The notes: generated by a model not told the origin, from the sequence alone. A DNA stretch of 64,000 bases from Dehalococcoidia bacterium (GCA_022451965.1 JAKUNJ010000004.1:86120-150119), one strand, 5' to 3'. Counted from the first letter of the stretch, positions 34,978 through 44,664 are shown. Program-made: numbers and translations.

Positions 34978-35231
34978 TTATTTTTCTTATTAATTAACTT
35001 TTGAAGTCTTGATTTTTTTCTCGAAGCATTATTTTTATGTATAACTTTTTTCTTGGCCGCTCTATCTAAAACTTTTGAAGTTTCTTTAAAAAGTTTGTTT
35101 ACTTCTTCAGAATTATCATCTTTTTGAATACTCTCTCTCAATTTTGTAATGGAGGATTTTATAGCAGTCTTAACTGATAGATTTACCTTGTATTTATTCA
35201 ACTGATTTCTGTGTGTTTTTGTGCTTGGCAT
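34974..35231 (-). CDS. rpsT: 30S ribosomal protein S20
   Basis: An 85-residue basic helical protein with the S20 pattern: N-terminal PSTKTHRNQLNKY, a middle AIKSSITKLRE helix, and the diagnostic DRAAKKKVIHKNNASRKKSRL near the C terminus. It binds 16S rRNA early in 30S assembly. It is encoded 11 bases after the rel gene and overlaps the next small gene by 4 bases. Confidence 0.95.
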   Translation of the reverse strand: MPSTKTHRNQLNKYKVNLSVKTAIKSSITKLRESIQKDDNSEEVNKLFKETSKVLDRAAKKKVIHKNNASRKKSRLQKLINKKNN

Positions 35232-35242
35232 TATTTTCCTAC

Positions 35243-37396
35243 TTATTTTATTCTACTAACTTTATACACTCCTGGTGTACTTTCCATTTTACCTAAAAGT
35301 CGAATTATTTGACCTAAGTCTCTAGTATAAACCGTTAATTGTATTTTGCATGTGCCATTTTTGTCTTCTTCTTGAGAATTTATTGAATGAATATTAGTTT
35401 TTTCACCCCAAACTACATCCGTTATATCTCTTATTAGACCAACTCTATCATATGCTTCAATAACTACAGTTGTAGGTGATAATTCTTTTGAATGACCCCA
35501 CACAGCAGGTAAAAATCTATTAGTACGCTCGAAGTTTCTCAGTCTGGAGCAGATTATTCTATGAATAACTATCTCATTACTAGAATTTTTATATCCCACT
35601 ATTTCGTCACCATAAACAACATTGCAACAATTTGCTAATTTTTTATCATTATTGCTTTCTCCTATAATTACAACTGAAGAAACTGAACTAGTTTCCTTAG
35701 GATTTTCAATTTGATCATCAGCCAAGTTCATCTTTCTTACAGTTTCTTCTAATTGCTGCTTGTTGATAAGGTCTATAATTTTTTGATTGCTTATGTCACC
35801 AGTTCCAACTTTATAAGCAAAGTTTTCGTAGGTATCATTTTCTAGCATATTGGTTAGGACTATTTCACTATCCTCTATGTTTGAAAGTCTAAGAGTTCTC
35901 AGGATTTGCTTTTCTCCTCTTTCAATATTTTCATTTCTTTCTCTTCTCTTGAACCATGATTTAACTTTATTTTTAGCATTTGCAGTACTCAAATAACCAA
36001 GGTTTTCATTTAACCAATCAAGCTTAGGACCATTTAAGACCTCTGTTTTTTGAATTTGAACAGTATCACCATTATTCAGTTTAGTATTTAGTGGCTTTAA
36101 TATTCCGTTTATAAAAGATGCTTGGCACGAATGCCCAAGCTCAGTATGAAGGCTATATGCATAGTCTAGAGGAGTAGAGCCTATAGGTAATGTAAAAATA
36201 TCATTTTTAGGGGAATAAACGATTACTTTGTCAGACAAAATATCATTATTTACAGATTCAAGATAATCACTATCTTCAATTATCTCCTTTTCAAAATCCA
36301 TCATATCTTTTAGCCAATAAGTATCTTTGCTGAAATTTTCATGTTTACTTCCATCAAAAGAATCTTTATATTTCCAATGTGAAGCAACCCCTTCTTCAGC
36401 AAAATTATGCATTTTTTGAGATCTGATTTGGAACTCAATTTTTTGATTACTATCATTCATCACAACTGTATGAAGCGATTGATAGTAATTTTCTTTTGGG
36501 GATGCAATATAATCATCGAAAGAACCTGCAATAGGCCTCCATAAGTCATGAATTTTCCCTAAAACAACGTAGCAATCTTCTTTATGTTCGACTATGGCTC
36601 TAATAGCAATGAGGTCTTCAATATCAGAGAAATTTCTACCCAATTGTTTATATCTTTGAAGTTTGTTATAGACTGAGTATAAGTTTTTAGGCCTTCCGGT
36701 TACTTCAGCTTTAATATTTGAAATTTCCAAATGATGATTTATTTGATCAATCATTTTTTGAGTAGCTATTTCTCTTTCTTCTCTTTTTTGACTAATTAAT
36801 CTTTTAGTTAATTTAAATTTATCCGGCATTAAGTGCTTGAAGCTTTCATCTTCAAGTCTCCATTTTAGGTCATTCATACCTATTTTTTGAGCTAAAGGAG
36901 CATGAATAGATAAAGTCTCTTTTGCTATTTTCTTTCTTTTTTCTAAATCTAAATATTCCAAAGTCTCTACGTTATGAAGTCTATCAGCAAGTTTGATTAT
37001 GACTACTCTTATATCCTGTGCCATTGATACTAGGAATCTTCTCATATTCTTTTGATCTAAATTCTTTATAAGTTTATTTTCATCATTAGTTAATTTTGTT
37101 AGAGATAAAACAATTTCTGTAATCTCTTTTCCAAATTCATTTTGAATATCTTTTGAGTTAATTTTTGTATCTTCTATAACATCATGGAGTAATCCAGAAA
37201 TTATTACTTTAGGGTCAAGTTCTAATCTTGCTAAATGAGTTGCTACTTCAACAGGATGCACAATAAAATCATGACCAGATTTTCTCTTCTGTCCTTTATG
37301 AGCATCTTTCGCAAATTCAAATGCATTTGTTATTTTTGATACTTCATCTTTGGGTAAGTATGATTCAATTTTATTAAATAGATTGTCTGTATACAT
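35243..37396 (-). CDS. RelA/SpoT bifunctional (p)ppGpp synthetase/hydrolase
   Basis: About 717 residues with the long-RSH domain order. The HD hydrolase domain (about 20-170) has GLLHDVIEDT. The synthetase domain (about 200-330) has EDLIAIRAIV and FDDYIASPKENYYQSLHT. A TGS domain (VIVYSPKNDIFTLPIGSTPLDYAY) and a C-terminal ACT domain (residues about 640-717) follow. An intact HD motif predicts both synthesis and breakdown of ppGpp. The ATG at 37396 is used; a TTG at 37429 is the alternative. The start overlaps the end of the HypE-like gene. rpsT follows 11 bases later. Confidence 0.93.
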   Translation of the reverse strand: MYTDNLFNKIESYLPKDEVSKITNAFEFAKDAHKGQKRKSGHDFIVHPVEVATHLARLELDPKVIISGLLHDVIEDTKINSKDIQNEFGKEITEIVLSLTKLTNDENKLIKNLDQKNMRRFLVSMAQDIRVVIIKLADRLHNVETLEYLDLEKRKKIAKETLSIHAPLAQKIGMNDLKWRLEDESFKHLMPDKFKLTKRLISQKREEREIATQKMIDQINHHLEISNIKAEVTGRPKNLYSVYNKLQRYKQLGRNFSDIEDLIAIRAIVEHKEDCYVVLGKIHDLWRPIAGSFDDYIASPKENYYQSLHTVVMNDSNQKIEFQIRSQKMHNFAEEGVASHWKYKDSFDGSKHENFSKDTYWLKDMMDFEKEIIEDSDYLESVNNDILSDKVIVYSPKNDIFTLPIGSTPLDYAYSLHTELGHSCQASFINGILKPLNTKLNNGDTVQIQKTEVLNGPKLDWLNENLGYLSTANAKNKVKSWFKRRERNENIERGEKQILRTLRLSNIEDSEIVLTNMLENDTYENFAYKVGTGDISNQKIIDLINKQQLEETVRKMNLADDQIENPKETSSVSSVVIIGESNNDKKLANCCNVVYGDEIVGYKNSSNEIVIHRIICSRLRNFERTNRFLPAVWGHSKELSPTTVVIEAYDRVGLIRDITDVVWGEKTNIHSINSQEEDKNGTCKIQLTVYTRDLGQIIRLLGKMESTPGVYKVSRIK

Positions 37397-38375
37397 TCCT
37401 AAAAATTTTAATGATTTCGTCCTGATCAAATCTTTCTAAGTTTTCTTTTTTTCCATCTTTTTTAATAATATTACGTTTTTTTGAATTTGTCGTTTTACCT
37501 ATCTTTATGGCAGGAATATCAGAAGATCTTAATTTATTTATTATTTCAGAGGAATCTTTTTCTTTGCAAATCATCAATAAACAACCAGAACTTATTACAC
37601 CTAGTGGATTTAGGTTCAAAATCTGGCAAGCTTCATTAAAATTATCTACAAACTTAATTTCATTCTCAATAATCTCACATCCAATGTCTGAAAATTCGCA
37701 TAATTCATGTAATGCTGTTGAAATTCCACCTTCTGTTGGATCATGCATTTTAATTATTTTGCCAGTTGAAATTGCAATTTTTGCTATATTATTAACACTG
37801 ATAGTAAGATTTTTTATGCTTTTTTTTAGATTTGTAATTATTTTATGATTGGATTCTGTATTTTCAACAATAATTTTGCTTCCTTCAATTCCTGCTTGTC
37901 CACCCAAAATTATTGATTGATTTCCTTTGACTATTTGATTTGGTACAAAATTTTTGTTGATTCTTCCTACAATGGTACCACTCAAAACTATTTTATTTAC
38001 AGATTCGGTAACTTCAGTGTGACCTCCGATTATATCTACTTTAAGTGATTGTGCTCGACTATTAACTTTAGAGATAACTCTCTTGAGTTTATTATAAGAG
38101 GTCTTTGGAGGTATAAGAATAGTAATTAGAAACCACTTAGGCTCTCCTCCTGCTGCATATATATCATTTGCGCAGATATCTAATATGTACTCTCCAATAT
38201 TTTCAGAATCGAATGTAATTGGATCTGATGAAAGTAATAAATTATTATCATTTCTTATATTGATTGTCGCAGAATCTTCCCCTATTTTAGGAGAGGCTCC
38301 ATCATTTTTAATATCATTCAAAATTTTGATCAATAGTTTATTATTTAATTTTCCCAAAGGTAAAAAATTATTCAT
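37374..38375 (-). CDS. AIR synthase/HypE-like ATP-binding protein
   Basis: 333 residues from the ATG at 38375 (an AGGTG lies about 9 bases upstream; an in-frame reading back to 38420 is possible). It has the PurM/HypE/SelD/ThiL two-domain plan. The ATP-binding loop is GEDSATI, then DICANDIYAAGGEPKWFL (ND as Mg/ATP ligand), GGHTEV, and the C-terminal HDPTEGGISTALHEL. This resembles the HypE-like 'AIR synthase-related' group more than PurM. The C-terminal Cys of HypE is missing, and no hydrogenase gene is present, so the true reaction is unknown. It overlaps both neighbours. Confidence 0.8.
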   Translation of the reverse strand: MNNFLPLGKLNNKLLIKILNDIKNDGASPKIGEDSATINIRNDNNLLLSSDPITFDSENIGEYILDICANDIYAAGGEPKWFLITILIPPKTSYNKLKRVISKVNSRAQSLKVDIIGGHTEVTESVNKIVLSGTIVGRINKNFVPNQIVKGNQSIILGGQAGIEGSKIIVENTESNHKIITNLKKSIKNLTISVNNIAKIAISTGKIIKMHDPTEGGISTALHELCEFSDIGCEIIENEIKFVDNFNEACQILNLNPLGVISSGCLLMICKEKDSSEIINKLRSSDIPAIKIGKTTNSKKRNIIKKDGKKENLERFDQDEIIKIFRNVYRQSI

Positions 38376-39297
38376 TTTTTGGCACACCTGGGAATTCTTG
38401 ATTGGCAAGAATGGGTTCAATAATTTTTATAAAAAGATTTGTTGATTCTATGGGTGCATCAACATAAACATAGTTAAGATTATTTTCACAAACTAACCCA
38501 AAAGATATTTTCTCTGATTTTTTTTTAAAAATAAGATTATATTTATGAATACAAATTTTACTATTTGAGATAATTACATCTTGATTTAATTTTTTTATAG
38601 TTTCTTCTATATAATCCTTATCGTCTATTTGAGTTATAGTTTTTCCGGTAGCAGTTTCTAAAGTTATGATACTTGTCTCTTCAAGATTATATTGGTTCAC
38701 GAAATTAAAATTTGACTCTTCATTTATCAGCTCAATCTCAGAACAATTAATATAATTTCCATGTATATCTGAATGGATTATATTATTACTATTCATTATT
38801 GAAAAATTAATTTTGTAGCCATCAATTATCTGTTGGGTATACATCATTCCTTCCACGGGACATCCTAATGCATTAGAGTTCCATATTTTTTCTTCTAATT
38901 CAATAAAATAGATCTCATCTGAGGTAATCTTTTTTTCACTAATAATTTTTGACATTACAATAGCTATAACCTCAGGTATTTCTGTATTTTCTAGGGTTTG
39001 AGGCAACTCAGGTTCCTTCTTTTCTTCTAGTGTGTTAGTCAAATCAGGTATTTCTGTATCTTCTAGGGTTTGAGGCAACTCAGGTTCCTTCTTTTCTTCT
39101 AGTGTATTAGTCACAATATCTTCTTCAAAGTGTAAATTTGTTTCTTCAGTATACAAATAGCCTATATGATCATCATTAATTACTAAAAAAATAAAACTTG
39201 AATTAAGTAGGAAAATAAAAATAACTATGAATGATAATGAAATCATAATAAATTTCAATAAAAAATTATATCTGTTAAGTGTTCTGTAGATAGTCAT
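38368..39297 (-). CDS. Membrane-anchored protein with LGCPxxGMxY motif and tandem repeat
   Basis: 309 residues. One N-terminal signal-anchor helix (about 14-40, LKFIMISLSFIVIFIFLL) is followed by a Pro/Glu/Thr linker that contains two copies of a 24-residue unit (TLEEKKEPELPQ + TLE(D/N)TEIP..). An external domain with WNSNALGCPVEGMMYTQQII, and a second globular part, come next. The LGCP-x2-GMMYTQ segment recurs in secreted proteins of unknown function that I have seen in several bacterial groups; no enzymatic role is known to me. It overlaps the HypE-like gene by 8 bases. Confidence 0.7.
   Translation of the reverse strand: MTIYRTLNRYNFLLKFIMISLSFIVIFIFLLNSSFIFLVINDDHIGYLYTEETNLHFEEDIVTNTLEEKKEPELPQTLEDTEIPDLTNTLEEKKEPELPQTLENTEIPEVIAIVMSKIISEKKITSDEIYFIELEEKIWNSNALGCPVEGMMYTQQIIDGYKINFSIMNSNNIIHSDIHGNYINCSEIELINEESNFNFVNQYNLEETSIITLETATGKTITQIDDKDYIEETIKKLNQDVIISNSKICIHKYNLIFKKKSEKISFGLVCENNLNYVYVDAPIESTNLFIKIIEPILANQEFPGVPKNE
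38972..39113. repeat. 72-bp tandem duplication inside the linker of the anchored protein
   Basis: Bases 38972-39041 and 39044-39113 are 70-base copies at a 72-base period that differ at only two positions. Both code for the same 24-residue Pro/Glu/Thr-rich linker unit in frame. The near identity of the two copies argues for a recent in-frame duplication that may vary in copy number. Confidence 0.9.
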
Positions 39298-39345
39298 GAT
39301 TCCATATTTGATTGTATACTGAAATAGTAATAAATAATAATTGTT

Positions 39346-40977
39346 TTGAATCTATCCAAACTTAATCCATTTTATAAAAATAAACTTAAATCAGTAAATT
39401 TTGCCTATATAGGTATCATATTATGGGCAATAATTTTTTCAATTATTTTATCTATACCTGTAATATATTTATTTCTTAAAATAACTTTTGGGTTCAATTT
39501 ATTTGTTGATTTTATATTTAATTATAAAATCTTAAAAATTGCCTTAAATTCAATATTACTAGTTTTTCTAGTAGTCTTTTTAGCAACAGCCATTGCTCTT
39601 CCTTTAGCTTTCTTGAATGTTAGAACTAATTTACCTTTCGCTAAATACTTGTTATCTATAAGTGTATTGCCCATAGCTTTACCAAGTTATGTTATGGCTA
39701 CTACTCAAATTGAGTTATGGGGGCCAAGAGGTATTGTATATGACATATTAAGTAATTTTTTTGAAATAGCCCCATTACCTTCCTTTTATGGGCTTTCGGG
39801 GTCAGTGATAGTTCTTGGCTTGATTACCTATCCTTATATTTATATAGGTCTATGTGCAACATTTAGGAGATTTGATTTTCAGATGATTGATGCTTCTAGA
39901 ACATTAGGTGCTAGTGTTTCTAAAACTTTTAATAGAATAATAATTCCTCTTGTATTACCAACGATAGCTTCGGGCTCACTTTTAGTTTCCTTGTATGTAC
40001 TTAGTGATTTTGGAGCAGTGGCATTACTAAGATTTAATACATTTACAATAGCAATTTTTAATAGAATGTATAGCAGTATTGGAAATTACGGTGTACTAGA
40101 ATTATGTTCCTTAGTAATAGTATTTTGTTTCATTATCCTATTTATTGAATCTAGATCAAGGACCAACTCAAGGTATTTTTCTAATTCAACTTCAGTAAAC
40201 TTAAAAATTTTAGACTTAGGATACTGGAAATGGGTTATTTTACCATTTGCATTACTTCCAACTGTATTAGGTTTTTTATTACCTGTTATGATTCTTTTAT
40301 ACTGGTTAATTTCAGGCATATTCTTTGAAACATCTTTTATTAACGTGTACGAAGACCTCTTCTCTGAAATTATAGGTAGTGTAACTATTTCACTGATATC
40401 ATCAATAATAATTACATTTTTAGCAACTGTTGTAGTATTAATTATTAGAAAAAAGATAAGGATTATTTCATTTATTATTGAAAAAACTTCTTATATAGGC
40501 CTTTCATTACCAGGGATAGTTGTAGCTATGTCACTAGTATTCTTTACTATAAATTATTTAGATTTTATCTATCAAACATATATAGTCTTAATATTTGGAT
40601 ATTTGATTTCCTTTTTACCTGCAGCTTTAACTCCAGTTAAGTCATCCGTTAGCCAAATTGATCCTTCTTTAGAAGAAGCTTCATACTCATTAGGGAAGGG
40701 TAAAATTATGACCTTTTACAATGTAATAGTAAAATTATCAATTCCCGGTGTTAGCTATGGAGGTGTTTTAGTTTTTATTCTTTGTATTAAAGAACTCCCA
40801 TTAACTCTTATACTTAGTCCACTTGGATTTTCTACTTTGGCTACTAGTATTTGGTCATCAGCTAGCGAGGCTTTTTTTATGGATACAGCAGCAGCCTCAT
40901 TAGTATTAATTCTAGTTGCAGGAATCCCTACATATATATTTATGTCCAATAATCTATCAAAAAAAGTAGGATTATGA
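39346..40977 (+). CDS. ABC transporter permease, iron(III)-type (FbpB-like)
   Basis: 543 residues with two fused inner-membrane permease domains, about twelve helices. EAA-type loops are present in each half: RRFDFQMIDASRTLGASVSKTFNRIIIPL and SQIDPSLEEASYSLGKGKIMTFYNVIVKL. This is the layout of FbpB/ThiP-like importers of ferric iron or thiamine. The start is TTG at 39346; no Shine-Dalgarno is visible. Its stop overlaps the ATPase gene by 4 bases (ATGA). No periplasmic binding protein gene adjoins. Confidence 0.87.
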   Translation: MNLSKLNPFYKNKLKSVNFAYIGIILWAIIFSIILSIPVIYLFLKITFGFNLFVDFIFNYKILKIALNSILLVFLVVFLATAIALPLAFLNVRTNLPFAKYLLSISVLPIALPSYVMATTQIELWGPRGIVYDILSNFFEIAPLPSFYGLSGSVIVLGLITYPYIYIGLCATFRRFDFQMIDASRTLGASVSKTFNRIIIPLVLPTIASGSLLVSLYVLSDFGAVALLRFNTFTIAIFNRMYSSIGNYGVLELCSLVIVFCFIILFIESRSRTNSRYFSNSTSVNLKILDLGYWKWVILPFALLPTVLGFLLPVMILLYWLISGIFFETSFINVYEDLFSEIIGSVTISLISSIIITFLATVVVLIIRKKIRIISFIIEKTSYIGLSLPGIVVAMSLVFFTINYLDFIYQTYIVLIFGYLISFLPAALTPVKSSVSQIDPSLEEASYSLGKGKIMTFYNVIVKLSIPGVSYGGVLVFILCIKELPLTLILSPLGFSTLATSIWSSASEAFFMDTAAASLVLILVAGIPTYIFMSNNLSKKVGL

Positions 40978-42017
40978 CAAAAGATAGTAAAATATTACAG
41001 ATCGAAGAAATATCATTTAATTATACTAAAAATGAACCAATCCTAGATAACTTTTCTATAGATGTTAATCATGGTGAGTTTGTTACAGTATTGGGTGATA
41101 GTGGAGCAGGTAAAACAACCTTATTCAGAGCTATAAATGGTTTAGAAAAAATTAGTAATGGATATATCAGAGTTGATGGGAATTTGATGTCTTCCTCTTT
41201 TTATCATGTTTCACCTGAAAAAAGACCAGTAGGTACAATTTTTCAAGATTATGCACTTTTCCCTCATTTTAATGTTGAGAAGAATATTTATTATGGCTTA
41301 GATAAGAAAAACTATGATAAAAAATTTGTTGATGAAATTATTGAGTTATTAAGAGTAGAAAATTTTTTGAAAAGATATGTAGATGAACTATCTGGGGGTC
41401 AAAGACAAAGAGTTTCACTTGCAAGGGCTCTTGTTAGAAAACCTAAGATTCTATTAATGGATGAACCTTATTCAAATCTTGATAAAAACCTAAGGCAAGA
41501 AATACGTAGAGATCTAAAAAAAATATTATCTAAAATTGGAAGTACTGTTCTTCTTATTACTCATGATTCCGAAGAAGCGTTAAGTTTATCTGATAAGATT
41601 GGATATCTTTATCAAGGAAAAATAATTCAATTTGATACACCTTATCAAATTTTTCATAATCCTTCGCACAAGATAATTGCCAAAAGTATTTCTAATTCGA
41701 ATATTCTTGAAGGTATTTCTGATGGCGGAAAAATTAAAACTGATTTAGGTGAATTTGTCATTGAAGAAAAAATTAATTCAGGTAGGAAAGTAAACATAAA
41801 TGTTAGGCCTAGTCAGTTGAGTTTAGTATCTTCAGAGGAAGAATATGAAATAGTTGAAGAAGAATTTTTAGAAGGAAATCAACTTTTTTTAGTAAAAAAT
41901 ATTAAAACTGATCAAATTATAAATGTAAGTATGAGTGGAGCAAATAACTTTTTTTTGGGACAAAAAGTTGGGATTCAAATTATAAACAATTATGCGAATA
42001 TGACTAATATTTCTTGA
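40974..42017 (+). CDS. ABC transporter ATP-binding protein, FbpC-like
   Basis: 347 residues. Walker A is GDSGAGKTT, the Q-loop FQDYALFPHFNVEKN, the signature LSGGQRQRVSLARAL, Walker B LLMDEP, D-loop SNLD, and the switch His in LLITHDSEEAL. A C-terminal TOBE-like domain runs from about residue 235. It energises the adjoining double permease, and together they resemble ferric-iron uptake systems. It overlaps the convergent fabF by 14 bases. Confidence 0.9.
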   Translation: MTKDSKILQIEEISFNYTKNEPILDNFSIDVNHGEFVTVLGDSGAGKTTLFRAINGLEKISNGYIRVDGNLMSSSFYHVSPEKRPVGTIFQDYALFPHFNVEKNIYYGLDKKNYDKKFVDEIIELLRVENFLKRYVDELSGGQRQRVSLARALVRKPKILLMDEPYSNLDKNLRQEIRRDLKKILSKIGSTVLLITHDSEEALSLSDKIGYLYQGKIIQFDTPYQIFHNPSHKIIAKSISNSNILEGISDGGKIKTDLGEFVIEEKINSGRKVNINVRPSQLSLVSSEEEYEIVEEEFLEGNQLFLVKNIKTDQIINVSMSGANNFFLGQKVGIQIINNYANMTNIS

Positions 42018-43236
42018 TTACAATGCAAGCATTTTGACCTCCAAAGCCAAAACTGTTTGAAAGAGCATAATTAACATCTTTTGAGATTTTTATGTTAGGG
42101 ACATAGTTTAAGTCACAATCTGGATCACCATTTTCTTGATTAATAGTTGGATGAATAATATTTTCTAAAGTGGTTTTAATACACGCTATAATTTCTAATG
42201 CACCTGATGCACCTAGAGAATGTCCAATCATTGATTTAGTTGAAGAAATAGGTATTTTTTTAGCTAAGTCCTTAAATGTATTTTTTATAGCTAAGGTTTC
42301 TATTCGATCATTTGTTGGTGTTGATGTTCCATGGGCATTTATATAATCAATTTGATCGATATTTATGCCAGCATCTTCAATTGCTAAATTCATTGCCTTT
42401 GACGCTCCTAATCCATCTTTGTGGGGTTGAACAAGATGGAAGGCATCCGAAGTTACGCCAAATCCTGATATTTCTGCAATAGGTTTAGCTCCCCTATTCA
42501 ATGCATGCTCTTCGGTTTCAAGAATTAGTATTCCTGCTCCCTCTGAAGGAGCAAAACCATCTCTTTTTGCATCAAAAGGCCTACTCGCTTTTGAGGGGTC
42601 ACCATCCCAAGTAGTCAAGGCATGCATTGTACTAAAGCCACCCATTCCAATTTCGCAAATTCCTGATTCTGACCCTCCTGTTATTACAATATCAGCCTTA
42701 TTATTCTTAATAATTTCTGCTGCTTCTCCAATAGCTTGAGTAGATGCTGCACATGCTGTTATGCATGTACTATTATATCCAGTAGCACCATAAATTCTTG
42801 ATATGTTTGCTGAAGCCATATTGGCTAACATAGAAGGTATGTAGAATGGACTCATTCTCATGACGCCTCTATTTTCCTTAACACTGGCTTGTTTATCAGT
42901 TTCAGGAAGACCGCCTGATCCTGTTCCAATCAGAACACCGATTCTATCTGACTTAACTTTTCCAATGAAATTAGATTGTTCAACAGCTTCTTTTGCAGCA
43001 GCAACTGCTAATTGAGAAAATCTTCCCATTCTTTTTGATTCCTTAGTATCCATCCATTCGCTTGGCACAAAATTTTGCACTTCTCCGCTAACTTTGCATG
43101 GAAATGACTCAGGATCAACCTGAGAAATTCTTCTTATACCAGAAACACCATTTTTAAGGTTTTCCCAAAATTCATTGACACTATCTCCTAAACATGTCAA
43201 TGAACCCATTCCTGTAACAACGATCTTTTTACTCAT
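42004..43236 (-). CDS. fabF: 3-oxoacyl-ACP synthase II (KAS II)
   Basis: A 410-residue condensing enzyme for fatty-acid elongation. The Cys-His-His triad is Cys162 (TACAAST), His302 (NAHGTSTPTND) and His339 (SMIGHSLGASG). The C-terminal NSFGFGGQNA loop is typical. Length is normal. It overlaps folC by 8 bases and the convergent ABC ATPase by 14 bases. No other fab genes lie nearby. Confidence 0.95.
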   Translation of the reverse strand: MSKKIVVTGMGSLTCLGDSVNEFWENLKNGVSGIRRISQVDPESFPCKVSGEVQNFVPSEWMDTKESKRMGRFSQLAVAAAKEAVEQSNFIGKVKSDRIGVLIGTGSGGLPETDKQASVKENRGVMRMSPFYIPSMLANMASANISRIYGATGYNSTCITACAASTQAIGEAAEIIKNNKADIVITGGSESGICEIGMGGFSTMHALTTWDGDPSKASRPFDAKRDGFAPSEGAGILILETEEHALNRGAKPIAEISGFGVTSDAFHLVQPHKDGLGASKAMNLAIEDAGINIDQIDYINAHGTSTPTNDRIETLAIKNTFKDLAKKIPISSTKSMIGHSLGASGALEIIACIKTTLENIIHPTINQENGDPDCDLNYVPNIKISKDVNYALSNSFGFGGQNACIVIKKY

Positions 43237-44584
43237 ATGTATATTTTTCAGGTTTAATATTTTTTAATAGTTCTACGATCTCAGCAGCGATATACAAAGA
43301 ACCAAAGGCTACAATGCAATCTTTTGTATTTACTAAACTTTTAGCCAACTTAAAGGCTTCAGAAGTATTACTTGTTAACTCTATTATATCTAAATTAAGA
43401 TTTTTCAACTCTTTGACTATACTTGATGGACTTTTTGCTTTTGGTAATCTACTTTTAGTTAAAATAATTTTGGGGCTATATTTTTTTATAGCTCTAATAG
43501 TTTCGAAAGAACTATGTCCATCACTAGCTCCATATATCCATATTATTTTATTTATATCAAATCTTAATTTCTTAATGGTACTAATCAGTGCTTTTGAAGA
43601 TTTGTTATTCTGTGCCCCATCTGCGATCCAAAAATGCTTTCCATACTTAATGACTTCACATCTTCCTGTCATAAACGCCTTAGATATATTATCCCCAACT
43701 AAATTCCAGTCAAGTTTATCTTTTTTTTTGTATTGATAAAAAACTTCAATAGCCTTAAGAGCTGTTTTTAGATTTTCTATTTGATGGTCTCCTAATAAAT
43801 TTAGATTAAATTTATATTTGTTTTTCAATAAAATATTTTGTGAAAAATTATCATTAATATTTACTAATTTAGTAATAATTTTTATATCTGAAGAATGATA
43901 TATTTCTGAGTTTTTTCTTTTAGCAATATTTTCTAAATTTTTTTCTACTCTTTCTAGTTGTTTCGAAATGATTAGTGGAGTTTTAGGCTTAATTATTCCT
44001 CCTTTTTCATTAGATATCTTAATCAATGTATCTCCTAATATATTAGTATGATCTTTACTAATTTGAGTTATAACTGAAAGATTAGAATCAATTACATTTG
44101 TCGAATCTAATCTTCCTCCTAAACCTACTTCTATTACAGATATATCTACTTTTTCATCTCTAAAGATTACTAATGCAAGAAGAGTCATAAATTCAAAGAA
44201 AGTTGGTTTTTGGTCTATTTCTTTTTCCATTATTTCAACAATTTTCCAGACCTTCTTAAAGTAAAAATTAAATAATTTTTCTGATATTGATTTGTTATTT
44301 ATTTTTATCCTCTCTGTTAATTTATGCATATGAGGTGAAGTAAATAAACCAATTTTTTTATTTGATAAACCATATGAAACTAGATTAGATGTAGATCCTT
44401 TGCCTTTTGATCCAGCAATATGAATAAAGTCCTTATTTTTATTAGGATAATCAAATTTTTTCATCATAAAGTTAACCCTGTCTAGGTGAAAACCTGGGTC
44501 TCTTCTTTTTAATTTGTTATATTCAAAGTTTGTTAGTGACATTAAACTTTTTATATTATTTTTATAGATTAATTCTTGATTCAT
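43229..44584 (-). CDS. folC: Folylpolyglutamate/dihydrofolate synthase
   Basis: A 451-residue Mur-ligase-like enzyme. The P-loop lies in HIAGSKGKGSTSNL near residue 57. The FTSPHMHKLTERI segment, the VIEVGLGGRLDSTNVID motif (Mg and dihydrofolate contacts) and ISKDHTNILGD follow. A C-terminal rossmann-like domain has IWIYGASDGHSS. It adds glutamate to (dihydro)folates. It overlaps fabF by 8 bases. The DGHSS replaces the usual DKD..., otherwise nothing is odd. Confidence 0.92.
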   Translation of the reverse strand: MNQELIYKNNIKSLMSLTNFEYNKLKRRDPGFHLDRVNFMMKKFDYPNKNKDFIHIAGSKGKGSTSNLVSYGLSNKKIGLFTSPHMHKLTERIKINNKSISEKLFNFYFKKVWKIVEIMEKEIDQKPTFFEFMTLLALVIFRDEKVDISVIEVGLGGRLDSTNVIDSNLSVITQISKDHTNILGDTLIKISNEKGGIIKPKTPLIISKQLERVEKNLENIAKRKNSEIYHSSDIKIITKLVNINDNFSQNILLKNKYKFNLNLLGDHQIENLKTALKAIEVFYQYKKKDKLDWNLVGDNISKAFMTGRCEVIKYGKHFWIADGAQNNKSSKALISTIKKLRFDINKIIWIYGASDGHSSFETIRAIKKYSPKIILTKSRLPKAKSPSSIVKELKNLNLDIIELTSNTSEAFKLAKSLVNTKDCIVAFGSLYIAAEIVELLKNIKPEKYTYE

Positions 44585-44664
44585 AATTAAAAAAATATAT
44601 TCTTATTCATACATGAATAAATATATCGTTAGATTAATAATATAAAATTTTAGGTAAAATCATT

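Noticed and set aside
37507..37848. 113-codon plus-strand ORF
   Set aside because: It is antisense to the HypE-like gene and has no recognisable motif.
43314..43736. 140-codon plus-strand ORF
   Set aside because: It lies wholly inside folC on the other strand. Codon choice and the protein (hydrophobic, Leu/Ser-rich) look like a complement shadow, and folC motifs are intact.
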